Shown: positions 15,017-22,148 of the stretch, piece after piece
How positions within the stretch are numbered: position 1 is the stretch's first letter
Layout: every line of letters begins with the position of its first letter
Assembly (NCBI GenBank): GCA_964572965.1
Contig: CAZNHL010000052.1
Location: forward strand, 1 to 31,716
Length of the DNA stretch: 31,716 nucleotides
DNA from: CAZNHL01 sp964572965
GTDB taxonomy: Bacteria > Bacteroidota > Bacteroidia > Cytophagales > UBA9547
Direction: 5' to 3'
The notes under the pieces: model-generated
The model's database searches: none
What the model was told of the DNA's origin: nothing
Seen by the model: only the letters and a program-made list of their open reading frames with translations
Position numbers and translations under genes: made by a program

Positions 15017-16066
15017 ATGATGGAAATGGTGCAAAACAAAAAAGACATAAGAAAAACCTCTTCAGCAGATCTGAAAGCTTTCCTGGAAGCCAATGGTGAA
15101 AAGGGTTTTCGTGCCAAGCAAATTCAGGAATGGCTTTGGAAAAAGTCTGCCTGGTCGTTTGACGAAATGACTAATTTGTCCCTTTCAACCCGTACTTTAC
15201 TTACGGAGCATTTTACCATCAATAACCTGGAAGTAGCCAGCAAGCAGGTCAGCTCTGACAGAACTATCAAATCTGCTTTTAAGCTTTTTGACGGCAATAT
15301 TGTAGAGGGGGTCTTAATTCCAACAGAAGACAGAATGACAGCCTGTGTATCGTCTCAGGTAGGTTGTTCCTTGACTTGCAAATTCTGCGCTACCGGTTAT
15401 ATGGAACGCAAGAGGAACCTTGATGCTTCTGAAATTTATGATCAGGTCGTAGCTATCCGTAACCAGGCCGATTCGCATTATAAAATACCGCTTACAAATA
15501 TAGTATATATGGGAATGGGAGAGCCGTTGCTCAATTATACAAACGTATTGCAGTCGATCGACTATATAACCTCGCCAGAGGGCTTAAATATGTCTCCTAA
15601 GCGCATTACTGTTTCCACAGCAGGTGTTGCGAAGATGATTAAGAAATTAGGTGATGATCAGGTTAAATTTAATCTTGCCTTGTCGCTGCATGCCGCAAAT
15701 GATGTGAAGCGAAATGAGATTATGCCGATCAACGAGACTAACTCTTTGGAGGCACTGGGAGAGGCGCTGCAGTATTTTTATGAGAAGACAGGTACGCCTG
15801 TGACTTATGAATATATTATGTTTTATAAGTTCAATGATACATTGGAAGACGCCCGTGAGCTTCTGAAGTTTAGCAGGCTGGTGCCTTGTAAGATTAATAT
15901 TATTGAATATAATCCGATTGCCGAGGCTAGTTATGTTAATACAGACCCTCAAACCCTGGATAAATTCAGCCAGTTCCTGGAAAGTAAAGGTGTTGTTGTG
16001 AATGTGAGAAGGAGCAGAGGTAAAGATATTGATGCCGCTTGTGGCCAGCTGGCCAATAAGCAGTAA
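15017..16066 (+). CDS. rlmN: 23S rRNA (A2503-C2)/tRNA (A37-C2) methyltransferase RlmN
   Basis: Radical-SAM enzyme that methylates C2 of A2503 in 23S rRNA and of A37 in some tRNAs. The 349 residues fit the family. The [4Fe-4S] motif is C117, C121 and C124 (CSLTCKFC). The two mechanistic cysteines are visible: C110 in CVSSQVGC and C342 in AACGQL, corresponding to E. coli C118 and C355. GMGEPLLN, VSTAGV and LSLHAANDVKRNEIMPIN are all present. Three in-frame ATGs lie at the start (15017, 15020, 15026), and a promoter box directly before the first makes 15026 a serious alternative. The terminator of tRNA-Cys separates it from upstream genes. Confidence 0.96.
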   Translation: MMEMVQNKKDIRKTSSADLKAFLEANGEKGFRAKQIQEWLWKKSAWSFDEMTNLSLSTRTLLTEHFTINNLEVASKQVSSDRTIKSAFKLFDGNIVEGVLIPTEDRMTACVSSQVGCSLTCKFCATGYMERKRNLDASEIYDQVVAIRNQADSHYKIPLTNIVYMGMGEPLLNYTNVLQSIDYITSPEGLNMSPKRITVSTAGVAKMIKKLGDDQVKFNLALSLHAANDVKRNEIMPINETNSLEALGEALQYFYEKTGTPVTYEYIMFYKFNDTLEDARELLKFSRLVPCKINIIEYNPIAEASYVNTDPQTLDKFSQFLESKGVVVNVRRSRGKDIDAACGQLANKQ

Positions 16067-16121
16067 ACGCTTTCTGGCTGAAAGTCATAAAATTAGCATC
16101 AGCATCTCATATTTTTTACTA

Positions 16122-16140
16122 TTTTAGCATTTAGCTAAAA
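16122..16140. promoter_or_regulatory. Inverted repeat in front of the CHASE2 gene
   Basis: TTTTAGC-ATTTA-GCTAAAA, seven-base arms with a five-base spacer, ends 19 bases before the CHASE2 start. No T-run follows, so an operator or a leader hairpin is more likely than a terminator. No clear promoter box was found near it. Confidence 0.4.
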
Positions 16141-16159
16141 CCAAAGCTTTTATTTACCA

Positions 16160-17455
16160 ATGCTAAAGGTCTTCTTCAACAGGCGTTATTGGCTCTGCAC
16201 TATATTTATTTATGTTTCAATGTGGGTATTGTCAATGGTACCCTTCCCAAGTACTGATTTATTAGACCCTGTCGGTGCTGCTTTCAGTGATTTTGATGTT
16301 ACGGACGTCGTATTTTCTAAAATAAGGAAATATAAAAGCGATACTGAATATGGGGCTATCAATGATGAACAGACCGATACAAATGTTGTTATTGTTAATA
16401 TCGGAGAGCTGAGCCGGGGTGAAATAGGTCAGTTGCTACATATTATTAACAAACAAAAGCCGGCTGTAGTTGGGATAGATGCTTTTTTCAGACAACCCAA
16501 AGATTCGTTACAAGATGCCATTCTGGCGTCGGCTTGTCAGAATACAGATAATTTGGTTTTAGTTGGCAAAGTGTTGTTTGATTCATTGGATAACTATTCA
16601 GGATTTGAACATTCACATCCGATGTTCTCTTCTAAAGCGGTAACAGCTTACGCCAATTTGATTACAGCAGGAACTCAACTAGAGCAGAAGACTTGTCGTA
16701 CTTTTGCGGCTAAAGAAAAAATAGGGGATGAGTTTGAAGTTGCTTTCCCTGTCCAGTTAGCTTATTATAAAGACAGCGCTGCCGTTAAAGAGTTATTAAG
16801 CCGCGAAGAAGAAGTTGAAATTATTAATTATGTTGGTAATATCGATATCAATAAAGAAGGAGCGAAGTTTTATGCGATAGATTTTCCGGATGTATTTGAA
16901 GGTAACTTCGCCCCCGATTTCTTTACTGATAAAATTGTCATCATGGGCTTTCTTGGCCGTACGGTAGGAGATGCTAACGTAGAGGATAGGTTTTATAGTC
17001 CGTTAAATGATAATTACATCGGTAAGGCTTATCCTGATATGTATGGTGTAGTAATCCATGCCAATATTATCCATATGGTTTTGCATCATAATTATATTAA
17101 TGTATTGCCAGGGTGGTTAAGTTTTATTTTAGGAATTTTTATTTGCTATTTTTGTATTGTAGTACTGCATTGGTTTTTTGTAAAGTATGCGCTTTTATAC
17201 GGAACAACTAGTAAATTTGTACAGTTGTTTTTTACCGCGATCTTACTTACAGCAACTGTTTGTGTTTTTTATCTGTATAATTATAAGTTAGACTTTGATT
17301 ATGCCATTATTGCGGTACTTTTGTCAGCAGACTTGATGGAAATATATGTGGAATATCTGGAAGATAAGTTTATAGAAGTAAAAGAGATGGTAATTGAAAA
17401 ATACACTGATATAAAAGAAGTATTAAAAAAGAGAAAAGAAGAAAAAACTGTATAA
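16160..17455 (+). CDS. CHASE2-domain membrane sensor without a recognised output domain
   Basis: The 431-residue protein starts with one membrane anchor (about 10-28, YWLCTIFIYVSMWVLSMV). An extracytoplasmic CHASE2 domain follows (about 40-305), with VVIVNIGELSRGEIGQLL, KPAVVGIDAFF, DKIVIMGFLG and PDMYGVVIHANIIHMVL. Three membrane helices then run from about 316 to 395, as usual after CHASE2. Family members normally continue into a kinase, cyclase or other output domain. Here only a charged, probably coiled tail of about 35 residues remains (EYLEDKFIEVKEMVIEKYTD...KKRKEEKTV). It is 21 bases from the FecR-like/TPR gene, so the two are probably co-transcribed and may signal together across the membrane. 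The ligand is unknown. Confidence 0.88.
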   Translation: MLKVFFNRRYWLCTIFIYVSMWVLSMVPFPSTDLLDPVGAAFSDFDVTDVVFSKIRKYKSDTEYGAINDEQTDTNVVIVNIGELSRGEIGQLLHIINKQKPAVVGIDAFFRQPKDSLQDAILASACQNTDNLVLVGKVLFDSLDNYSGFEHSHPMFSSKAVTAYANLITAGTQLEQKTCRTFAAKEKIGDEFEVAFPVQLAYYKDSAAVKELLSREEEVEIINYVGNIDINKEGAKFYAIDFPDVFEGNFAPDFFTDKIVIMGFLGRTVGDANVEDRFYSPLNDNYIGKAYPDMYGVVIHANIIHMVLHHNYINVLPGWLSFILGIFICYFCIVVLHWFFVKYALLYGTTSKFVQLFFTAILLTATVCVFYLYNYKLDFDYAIIAVLLSADLMEIYVEYLEDKFIEVKEMVIEKYTDIKEVLKKRKEEKTV

Positions 17456-17476
17456 CTTAGTACTAAACCCAACTAT

Positions 17477-18418
17477 ATGAAAACCAATAGCTTAAAATCA
17501 ATTTTGTTCTTTAGTCTACTGCTCTTTGCGTGGGGGGCACAGGCTCAGGATTTGTTCCGTGTAATGGCCACAAAAGGTGGTGTTCAGGTTGCTAAAACTG
17601 TTGCTAAAGATTGGAAAAACGTTCTTACCGGACAAAAATTATATGAAGACGAGAGTTTGACTATTCCGGCCGGAGGCTATTTAGCTCTTGTTCATAAATC
17701 TGGAAAAACGATTGAATTAAAGCAAGCCGGAAGTTTTAACGTTGGCGATATTGCTTCTAAAGTAAGTGCTAATAACGTTTCTTTCAGTCAGAAATATTCT
17801 GAGTATGTAATGAACGAATTGACAAAAGGAGACAAAGCAGACATCAATGCTAACCATAGAGCTAACAGCAAAGTAACAGGATCTGTGGAAAGAGGTGAAT
17901 ATAAGGGTGTATTTGTTTACCTGCCATTAAAATCTGATGTAATCAATGACAAACACACTGTAAGATGGATGGCAAAAAAGACCAGTGGCTATAATATAAA
18001 GTTTACAAACATGTTTGAAGAAACGTTGTTTGCTACAGAAACAACAGATACTTTATACACATTTGATTTGTCAAAGATGGATCTTAATGGTGAGAAAAGT
18101 GTCGTAATAATTGTAACCAGTAAAGAAGAACCTAAAATTACTCACGAAACAGTTAGGTATCTGTTAAATATTCTGGATGGTAATAAAGCTTCAGATCTTA
18201 GATCTCAGGAAGGACAATTAAAAGCAGAGTTAGGACCAGAGCAATCTTCTTTGAGCTCTTTGATTCTTGGTTCTTTCTATGAAAAAAACAATTTGATGAT
18301 AGATGCTGAAAATAGCTATAAAACAGCTGTTGCTCTTGAGCCGGAAGTAAGTGAGTATGCAAAAGCATGTGTTGAATTCCAGGATAAAACCGTATATGGT
18401 TTATCTAAGAAAAAGTAA
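17477..18418 (+). CDS. Secreted FecR-like/TPR protein, partner of the CHASE2 protein
   Basis: A 313-residue exported protein with signal peptide 1-24 (ending AQAQ). Residues about 28-92 look like a FecR-type beta domain: GGVQV, then W..VLTGQKLYEDESLTIPAGGYLALVHKSGKTIELK, the pattern of paired turns with an ordered small-residue G. The middle part (about 110-220) is beta-rich and not recognised. Residues about 255-295 (SSLILGSFYEKNNLMIDAENSYKTAVALEP) form a tetratricopeptide-like helix pair. FecR-like domains occur with CHASE2 domains in other phyla, which supports a functional pair. A likely role is a periplasmic sensor or scaffold; this is inference. A terminator follows at 18443. Confidence 0.75.
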   Translation: MKTNSLKSILFFSLLLFAWGAQAQDLFRVMATKGGVQVAKTVAKDWKNVLTGQKLYEDESLTIPAGGYLALVHKSGKTIELKQAGSFNVGDIASKVSANNVSFSQKYSEYVMNELTKGDKADINANHRANSKVTGSVERGEYKGVFVYLPLKSDVINDKHTVRWMAKKTSGYNIKFTNMFEETLFATETTDTLYTFDLSKMDLNGEKSVVIIVTSKEEPKITHETVRYLLNILDGNKASDLRSQEGQLKAELGPEQSSLSSLILGSFYEKNNLMIDAENSYKTAVALEPEVSEYAKACVEFQDKTVYGLSKKK

Positions 18419-18433
18419 TTCATAACTTAATAC

Positions 18434-18441
18434 TATCTTTG
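18434..18441 (+). promoter_or_regulatory. Possible promoter box inside a terminator region
   Basis: TATCTTTG matches TAnnTTTG, but no -33 TTTG is present and the terminator stem starts two bases later. If active it would serve the DUF3109 gene at 18554, with the hairpin at the very 5' end of the message. Confidence 0.25.
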
Positions 18442-18442
18442 C

Positions 18443-18474
18443 AAAACCCATCTTTTGATGGGTTTTGTGTTTTA
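18443..18474 (+). terminator. Terminator of the CHASE2/FecR-like operon
   Basis: Ten-base-pair stem AAAACCCATC/GATGGGTTTT with a TTTT loop, followed by GTGTTTT. It begins 24 bases after the stop at 18418. Confidence 0.88.
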
Positions 18475-18553
18475 AGGAAATCAGCTAAAGCAACTTTAAT
18501 TGAAAGAGTTGTGTTTTGTGATTTAGTTTGTTGTTTTAATCCGTTTTAGACTA

Positions 18554-19129
18554 ATGCTGGTAGTAGGAAATGCTTATTTAAGTGATGACATTATTGAGAA
18601 ACAATTTGTCTGTGATCTGCTTAAATGTAAAGGAGCGTGTTGTGTAGAAGGTGACTCCGGTGCACCGTTGAATAATGACGAGCTTTCTGTGTTAGAAGAA
18701 GTATATGAAAGTGTTAAACCTTACCTGACATTAGGAGGCATAGCAGAAATAGAGAAGTCTGGCAAATATGTTATTGACTCTGATGGTGACTATACCACTC
18801 CGGTTATTGATGGAAGGGAGTGCGCTTATGCTATTTATGACGATAATAAAATTCTTAAATGTGGCATTGAACAGGCTTATTTAGATGGAAAGATAGATTA
18901 TAAAAAACCCATTTCCTGTCATTTATATCCTATTCGGATTACCCAATATGAAAGCTTTGATGCTGTTAATTATGATCGTTGGGATATTTGTACCCCGGCA
19001 TGTCATAATGGAGAAGCGTTAAAGGTTCCTGTTTATAAATTCCTTAAAGGGCCCTTAGTGCGCAAATATGGTGAGGCGTGGTATACTGAGCTGGAAAATC
19101 AGGTTGCAGGCCTTGACGGGGAAGAATAA
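18554..19129 (+). CDS. DUF3109 family Cys-rich protein
   Basis: A 191-residue cytoplasmic protein of the DUF3109 family, common in Bacteroidota. The N-terminal cysteine cluster C20-x4-C25-x3-CC (29-30) in FVCDLLKCKGACC, plus later C93 (RECAY), C107 (KCGIEQ), SCHLYPIRI and DICTPACHNG, resembles the YkgJ-type metal-binding pattern. These proteins are predicted to bind zinc or an iron-sulphur cluster; the biochemical role is not known. The end is four bases from the convergent stop at 19134. It may be transcribed from 18434, or from a promoter I did not recognise. Confidence 0.9.
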   Translation: MLVVGNAYLSDDIIEKQFVCDLLKCKGACCVEGDSGAPLNNDELSVLEEVYESVKPYLTLGGIAEIEKSGKYVIDSDGDYTTPVIDGRECAYAIYDDNKILKCGIEQAYLDGKIDYKKPISCHLYPIRITQYESFDAVNYDRWDICTPACHNGEALKVPVYKFLKGPLVRKYGEAWYTELENQVAGLDGEE

Positions 19130-19133
19130 GGCG

Positions 19134-19370
19134 TTATTCTTTATGTTTAATCAGAGACCATGCCGCAATGCCAACCCAGATTATATTTACAAATGCAGAA
19201 GGGTAGGCTCCTAAATAAATAGTATTGATTATAAGGAGTATTGCTCCGGTAAGGTTTAATATTTGATAAAAAGCGCTGCTACTTTTTAATTTGTTCTCTG
19301 AAATAAGGAAATAGGCTGCAAGAATTAGTATTGCCCCTAACCAGCCGGCAATGTTAATGAATAAACTCAT
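19134..19370 (-). CDS. Small CBU_0592-like membrane protein
   Basis: A 78-residue protein with three hydrophobic segments: AGWLGAILILAAYFLI (about 8-23), FYQILNLTGAILLIINTIYL (34-53) and AFVNIIWVGIAAWSLI (59-74). The pattern G-W-x-G-x-x-x-x-x-A-Y and the short length match the CBU_0592 family, whose function is unknown. Its start overlaps the stop of the upstream gene by four bases, so the two are translationally coupled. Confidence 0.82.
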   Translation of the reverse strand: MSLFINIAGWLGAILILAAYFLISENKLKSSSAFYQILNLTGAILLIINTIYLGAYPSAFVNIIWVGIAAWSLIKHKE

Positions 19371-20074
19371 TTTTTCACTTGTGCTCTGTGGGAGTGTGGA
19401 AGGGTAATAGGAGCAAAAACATTTAATTGAATCATTAGCAAATTGTCCTTTGTAGATGAGTTGCTCAATTCGGATATGTTATCCATATAGTCTGTGGTTT
19501 GATTCAGGAAACCCATTTTGAAACCTACACCATATTCATTATTGAATGTATAGATAATACCCAGAAATGTAGGTAATACAAACGATACATTTGAATATGT
19601 TTCATCAACTGCTCTTGTGTTGGAAATATTTATAAGATTATCTCCGTCACTGTTTTTTGGGGTAAAATTCATAAGACCAATACCCTGGCTGAAATAGAGT
19701 ATAAAGTGCTTCCTTCTGAAAAGATTCAGATTTAAGTCATACTCTATATATTGGAAAGGTGTTTGAAATGATGTAACAGGTGCAATCTGACTATTACTGC
19801 TGGTATAAGAATAATTACTGTTTGAACCATAGATTTTACCTATACCTATGCCCAAGTGACCATTGATACGTTTCCTTTTATTGAACCTGATACCAACCTG
19901 AAAGCATGAACTATATTTCCCATACGAACTTACAAGATCTCCTCTATAGCTTGTCATTGTAGCTCCAAGCTCTATATAAGAAGTCTTTTTAGTATATGTT
20001 TGCTCGGGATTAAGTTGTGCTTGCACACAAAATCCTGTAAGCATAATCAAAAGGGTTATTAGCTGATGTTTCAT
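19367..20074 (-). CDS. Probable outer-membrane or periplasmic beta-rich protein
   Basis: From ATG 20074 the protein has 235 residues with a signal peptide, MKHQLITLLIMLTGFCVQAQ. The mature part is rich in alternating aromatic and small residues (YIELGATMTSYRGDL, CFQVGIRFNKRKRINGHLGI, YGVGFKMGFLNQTTDYMDN), like Bacteroidota eight-strand barrels that start with an ELG-x-x-x-x-x-Y-x-GDL motif. The open frame extends upstream to 20176, but those 34 extra residues would hide the signal peptide and run through the accC terminator and over the accC stop, so 20074 is preferred. It overlaps the next gene by four bases. Confidence 0.8.
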   Translation of the reverse strand: MKHQLITLLIMLTGFCVQAQLNPEQTYTKKTSYIELGATMTSYRGDLVSSYGKYSSCFQVGIRFNKRKRINGHLGIGIGKIYGSNSNYSYTSSNSQIAPVTSFQTPFQYIEYDLNLNLFRRKHFILYFSQGIGLMNFTPKNSDGDNLINISNTRAVDETYSNVSFVLPTFLGIIYTFNNEYGVGFKMGFLNQTTDYMDNISELSNSSTKDNLLMIQLNVFAPITLPHSHRAQVKK

Positions 20075-20087
20075 CCTATTATAAAAT

Positions 20088-20128
20088 AAAACCCGGATAC
20101 ACGAATACAAACGTATAGTCCGGGTTTT
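20088..20128 (-). terminator. accC terminator
   Basis: Arms AAAACCCGGA (20088-20097) and TCCGGGTTTT (20119-20128) pair perfectly. On the minus strand the hairpin is followed by ATTTTAT. It starts 20 bases after the accC stop and ends the fatty-acid operon. Confidence 0.85.
20108..20115 (-). promoter_or_regulatory. -7 promoter box in the loop of the accC terminator
   Basis: TACGTTTG on the minus strand, an exact TAnnTTTG match, with transcription expected to begin near 20102 and a leader of about 28 bases to the ATG at 20074. No TTTG at -33. It would serve the beta-rich protein gene. Confidence 0.45.
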
Positions 20129-20147
20129 ATATTTTATTAGTAAGTTA

Positions 20148-21491
20148 TTATAAATCAGAGAAATCGAAACTTTCAAGGAAACTTGTGTTGAAGTTTCCTG
20201 ACTGGAAAGTCGGGTCGTCCATCAATTTGATATGGAAAGGAATCGTTGTTTTGACACCTTCAATTACAAATTCCTGTAACGCACGCTTCATTCTTTTCAA
20301 TCCTTCTTCTCTTGTTGGAGCTTTAACAATCAATTTCGCGATCATCGAGTCATAACTTGAAGGGATTGTGTATCCGGAATATACGTGAGTATCCACACGT
20401 ACACCATTACCACCCGGTAAATGCAGGTTAGTAATTTTTCCCGGAGATGGTCTGAAGCCATTTGAAGGATCTTCAGCATTGATACGGCACTCTAAAGAAT
20501 ATCTTTCAGGCTCTCTGTTTTCAACTGATAAAGGAACACCTGCAGCCATTCTGATTTGTTCTTTGATCAAATCGAAGTCTGTAGCCTCTTCCGTAATCGG
20601 ATGTTCTACCTGTATACGGGTATTCATTTCCATGAAATAGAACTCACCGAATTTATCAAGAAGGAACTCAATAGTACCAGCACCTTCATAATTGATAGAT
20701 TTAGCACCTTTAATAGCAGCTTCACCCATCTTCTTACGCAATTGAGGGCTCATTGCAGGAGAAGGAGTTTCTTCTACCAGTTTTTGATGACGTCTTTGTA
20801 CCGAGCAATCTCTTTCAGAGAAGTGAACAACTTTACCAAAGCGATCGCCCATTATCTGAATCTCCACGTGACGGGGCTCTACAATGAATTTCTCTAAATA
20901 GAGTTCATCACTGCTAAAAGAGTTACCTGCTTCCTGTTTTGCATCTTTCCAGGCTTTTTCAAACTCAGAGTCGCTATTAACAATACGCATCCCTTTACCA
21001 CCACCACCGGCAGTTGCTTTAAGGATTACAGGATATTTAATCTTGTTAGAAATCTTGATACCTTCTTCGATTGATTTAAGCAAACCGTCAGAACCAGGGA
21101 CAACAGGAACACCTGCTTTTTTCATGAATGCTTTAGCAGTCGCTTTATCTCCCATAGAATTAATCATGTCGGCTGTCGGGCCTATGAATTGAATTCCATA
21201 TTCCTGGCAGATTTTTGAGAATTCTGCATTTTCTGAAAGGAAACCGTAACCTGGGTGGATTGCATCTGCGTTAGTAATTTCAGCAGCAGCAATAATATTA
21301 GGAATGCTTAAGTATGACTGACGGCTAGGAGCAGGGCCAATACATACAGCTTCGTCTGCAAATTTTACGTGTAAACTTTCTTTGTCAGCAGTAGAGTAAA
21401 CGGCTACCGTTTTGATACCCATCTCTTTACAAGCGCGGATAACACGCATTGCAATTTCTCCTCTGTTAGCAATTAAGACTTTTTTAAACAC
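20148..21491 (-). CDS. accC: Acetyl-CoA carboxylase, biotin carboxylase subunit
   Basis: ATP-dependent carboxylation of the biotin on AccB, first half-reaction of malonyl-CoA formation. The 447 residues match the family. Visible parts: N-terminal KVLIANRGEIAMRVIRA; the glycine-rich ATP loop TAGGGGKGMR (about 160-170); ERDCSVQRRHQKLVEE (about 227-242); the EFYFMEMNTRIQVEHPITE block (about 282-300) with the metal-binding Glu/Asn and catalytic Arg; then GHAI-type VECRINAEDP (here LECRINAEDP). Last gene of the yceD-rpmF-plsX-fabH-accB-accC row. A hairpin lies between accB and accC and may lower its expression. Confidence 0.97.
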   Translation of the reverse strand: MFKKVLIANRGEIAMRVIRACKEMGIKTVAVYSTADKESLHVKFADEAVCIGPAPSRQSYLSIPNIIAAAEITNADAIHPGYGFLSENAEFSKICQEYGIQFIGPTADMINSMGDKATAKAFMKKAGVPVVPGSDGLLKSIEEGIKISNKIKYPVILKATAGGGGKGMRIVNSDSEFEKAWKDAKQEAGNSFSSDELYLEKFIVEPRHVEIQIMGDRFGKVVHFSERDCSVQRRHQKLVEETPSPAMSPQLRKKMGEAAIKGAKSINYEGAGTIEFLLDKFGEFYFMEMNTRIQVEHPITEEATDFDLIKEQIRMAAGVPLSVENREPERYSLECRINAEDPSNGFRPSPGKITNLHLPGGNGVRVDTHVYSGYTIPSSYDSMIAKLIVKAPTREEGLKRMKRALQEFVIEGVKTTIPFHIKLMDDPTFQSGNFNTSFLESFDFSDL

Positions 21492-21521
21492 AGTTTTAAG
21501 CTTTAAAAGGTATAGATGCCA

Positions 21522-21545
21522 AAAAAGAGCCCGAAAGCTCTTTTT
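21522..21545 (-). terminator. Hairpin between accB and accC
   Basis: Stem AAAAAGAGC/GCTCTTTTT with a six-base loop. On the minus strand it reads GAGC-loop-GCTC followed by six T, a standard weak terminator, 19 bases after the accB stop. Because accB and accC are needed together it may work as a partial attenuator or a processing site. Confidence 0.65.
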
Positions 21546-21563
21546 AGCAGAATTATTTTAATA

Positions 21564-22064
21564 CTAGTTAAGTTCGATTTGGAATAGAGGCTGATCAAAT
21601 TCAACCGGAGTTGCATTACCAACCAATACCTTTACAACGCGACCAGATACTTCTGATTCAATCTCGTTGAACAACTTCATTGCTTCAATAATACAAATAG
21701 TTTGTCCTTTAGAAATAGAATCACCTACACTTACAAATGGAGGGGTTTCCGGGCTGCTTGATAAGTAGAAGGTACCAATCATTGGCGACTTTACTGTGAA
21801 TAATTTATCGGATGCAGGAGCCGTTGCCGGAGTAGCGGCAGCAGGAGTTGAAGCAACAGCAGCAGGAGCTTGTGCAACTACAGGTTGTTGTGCAACTTGC
21901 TGTGGCTGAGCTATTACTTGTTGAGGCATCATTTGTTGTACTACAGAAGCAACTCCAGGAGTTCTTTTAGTAGTTAACTTAAAAGATTCAGTTTCAATAT
22001 TAACCTCTTCAAGGCCTGATTTGTCAATAAAATCAAGTAGGTCTTGGATTTCTTTTGCTTTCAT
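21564..22064 (-). CDS. accB: Acetyl-CoA carboxylase biotin carboxyl carrier protein
   Basis: Carries the biotin between the carboxylase and transferase subunits. 166 residues. The N-terminal helix (EIQDLLDFIDKSGLEEVNIE) and ELT-type strand are followed by a flexible linker rich in Ala, Pro and Gln (about 36-85). The biotinyl domain comes last, with the modified lysine K130 in EAMKLFNEIE. The usual motif is EAMKLMNEIE; Phe in place of the second Met is a mild variant next to the lysine. It has its own promoter (22115-22144) and a dyad in the leader (22090-22105). Confidence 0.97.
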   Translation of the reverse strand: MKAKEIQDLLDFIDKSGLEEVNIETESFKLTTKRTPGVASVVQQMMPQQVIAQPQQVAQQPVVAQAPAAVASTPAAATPATAPASDKLFTVKSPMIGTFYLSSSPETPPFVSVGDSISKGQTICIIEAMKLFNEIESEVSGRVVKVLVGNATPVEFDQPLFQIELN

Positions 22065-22089
22065 TTTATGAAAATTTAAGTCTTTATTT

Positions 22090-22105
22090 TTAGTGCAAGC
22101 ACTAA
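22090..22105. promoter_or_regulatory. 16-bp dyad in the accB leader, candidate operator
   Basis: TTAGTGCAAGCACTAA: seven-base arms TTAGTGC/GCACTAA with a two-base centre. It covers roughly +4 to +20 from the predicted accB transcription start. The outer TTAGT...ACTAA is like the operator of FapR, the fatty-acid repressor known from Firmicutes. No FapR is expected here, so the protein that binds is unknown. Confidence 0.5.
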
Positions 22106-22114
22106 CAGTCTTGT

Positions 22115-22144
22115 CAAAAGTAATTAGAAAAAACTTATATCAAA
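22115..22144 (-). promoter_or_regulatory. Internal promoter of accB-accC
   Basis: On the minus strand TTTG (22141-22144), 18 bases, then TACTTTTG (22115-22122). Both boxes match the Bacteroidota consensus, with spacing one base short. It lies in the 84-base gap after fabH, so accBC can be made apart from the upstream genes. Confidence 0.7.
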
Positions 22145-22148
22145 ACGA

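Noticed and set aside
20075..20176. Longer start of the beta-rich protein (34 extra residues)
   Set aside because: It would bury the signal peptide, cross the accC terminator and overlap the accC stop.
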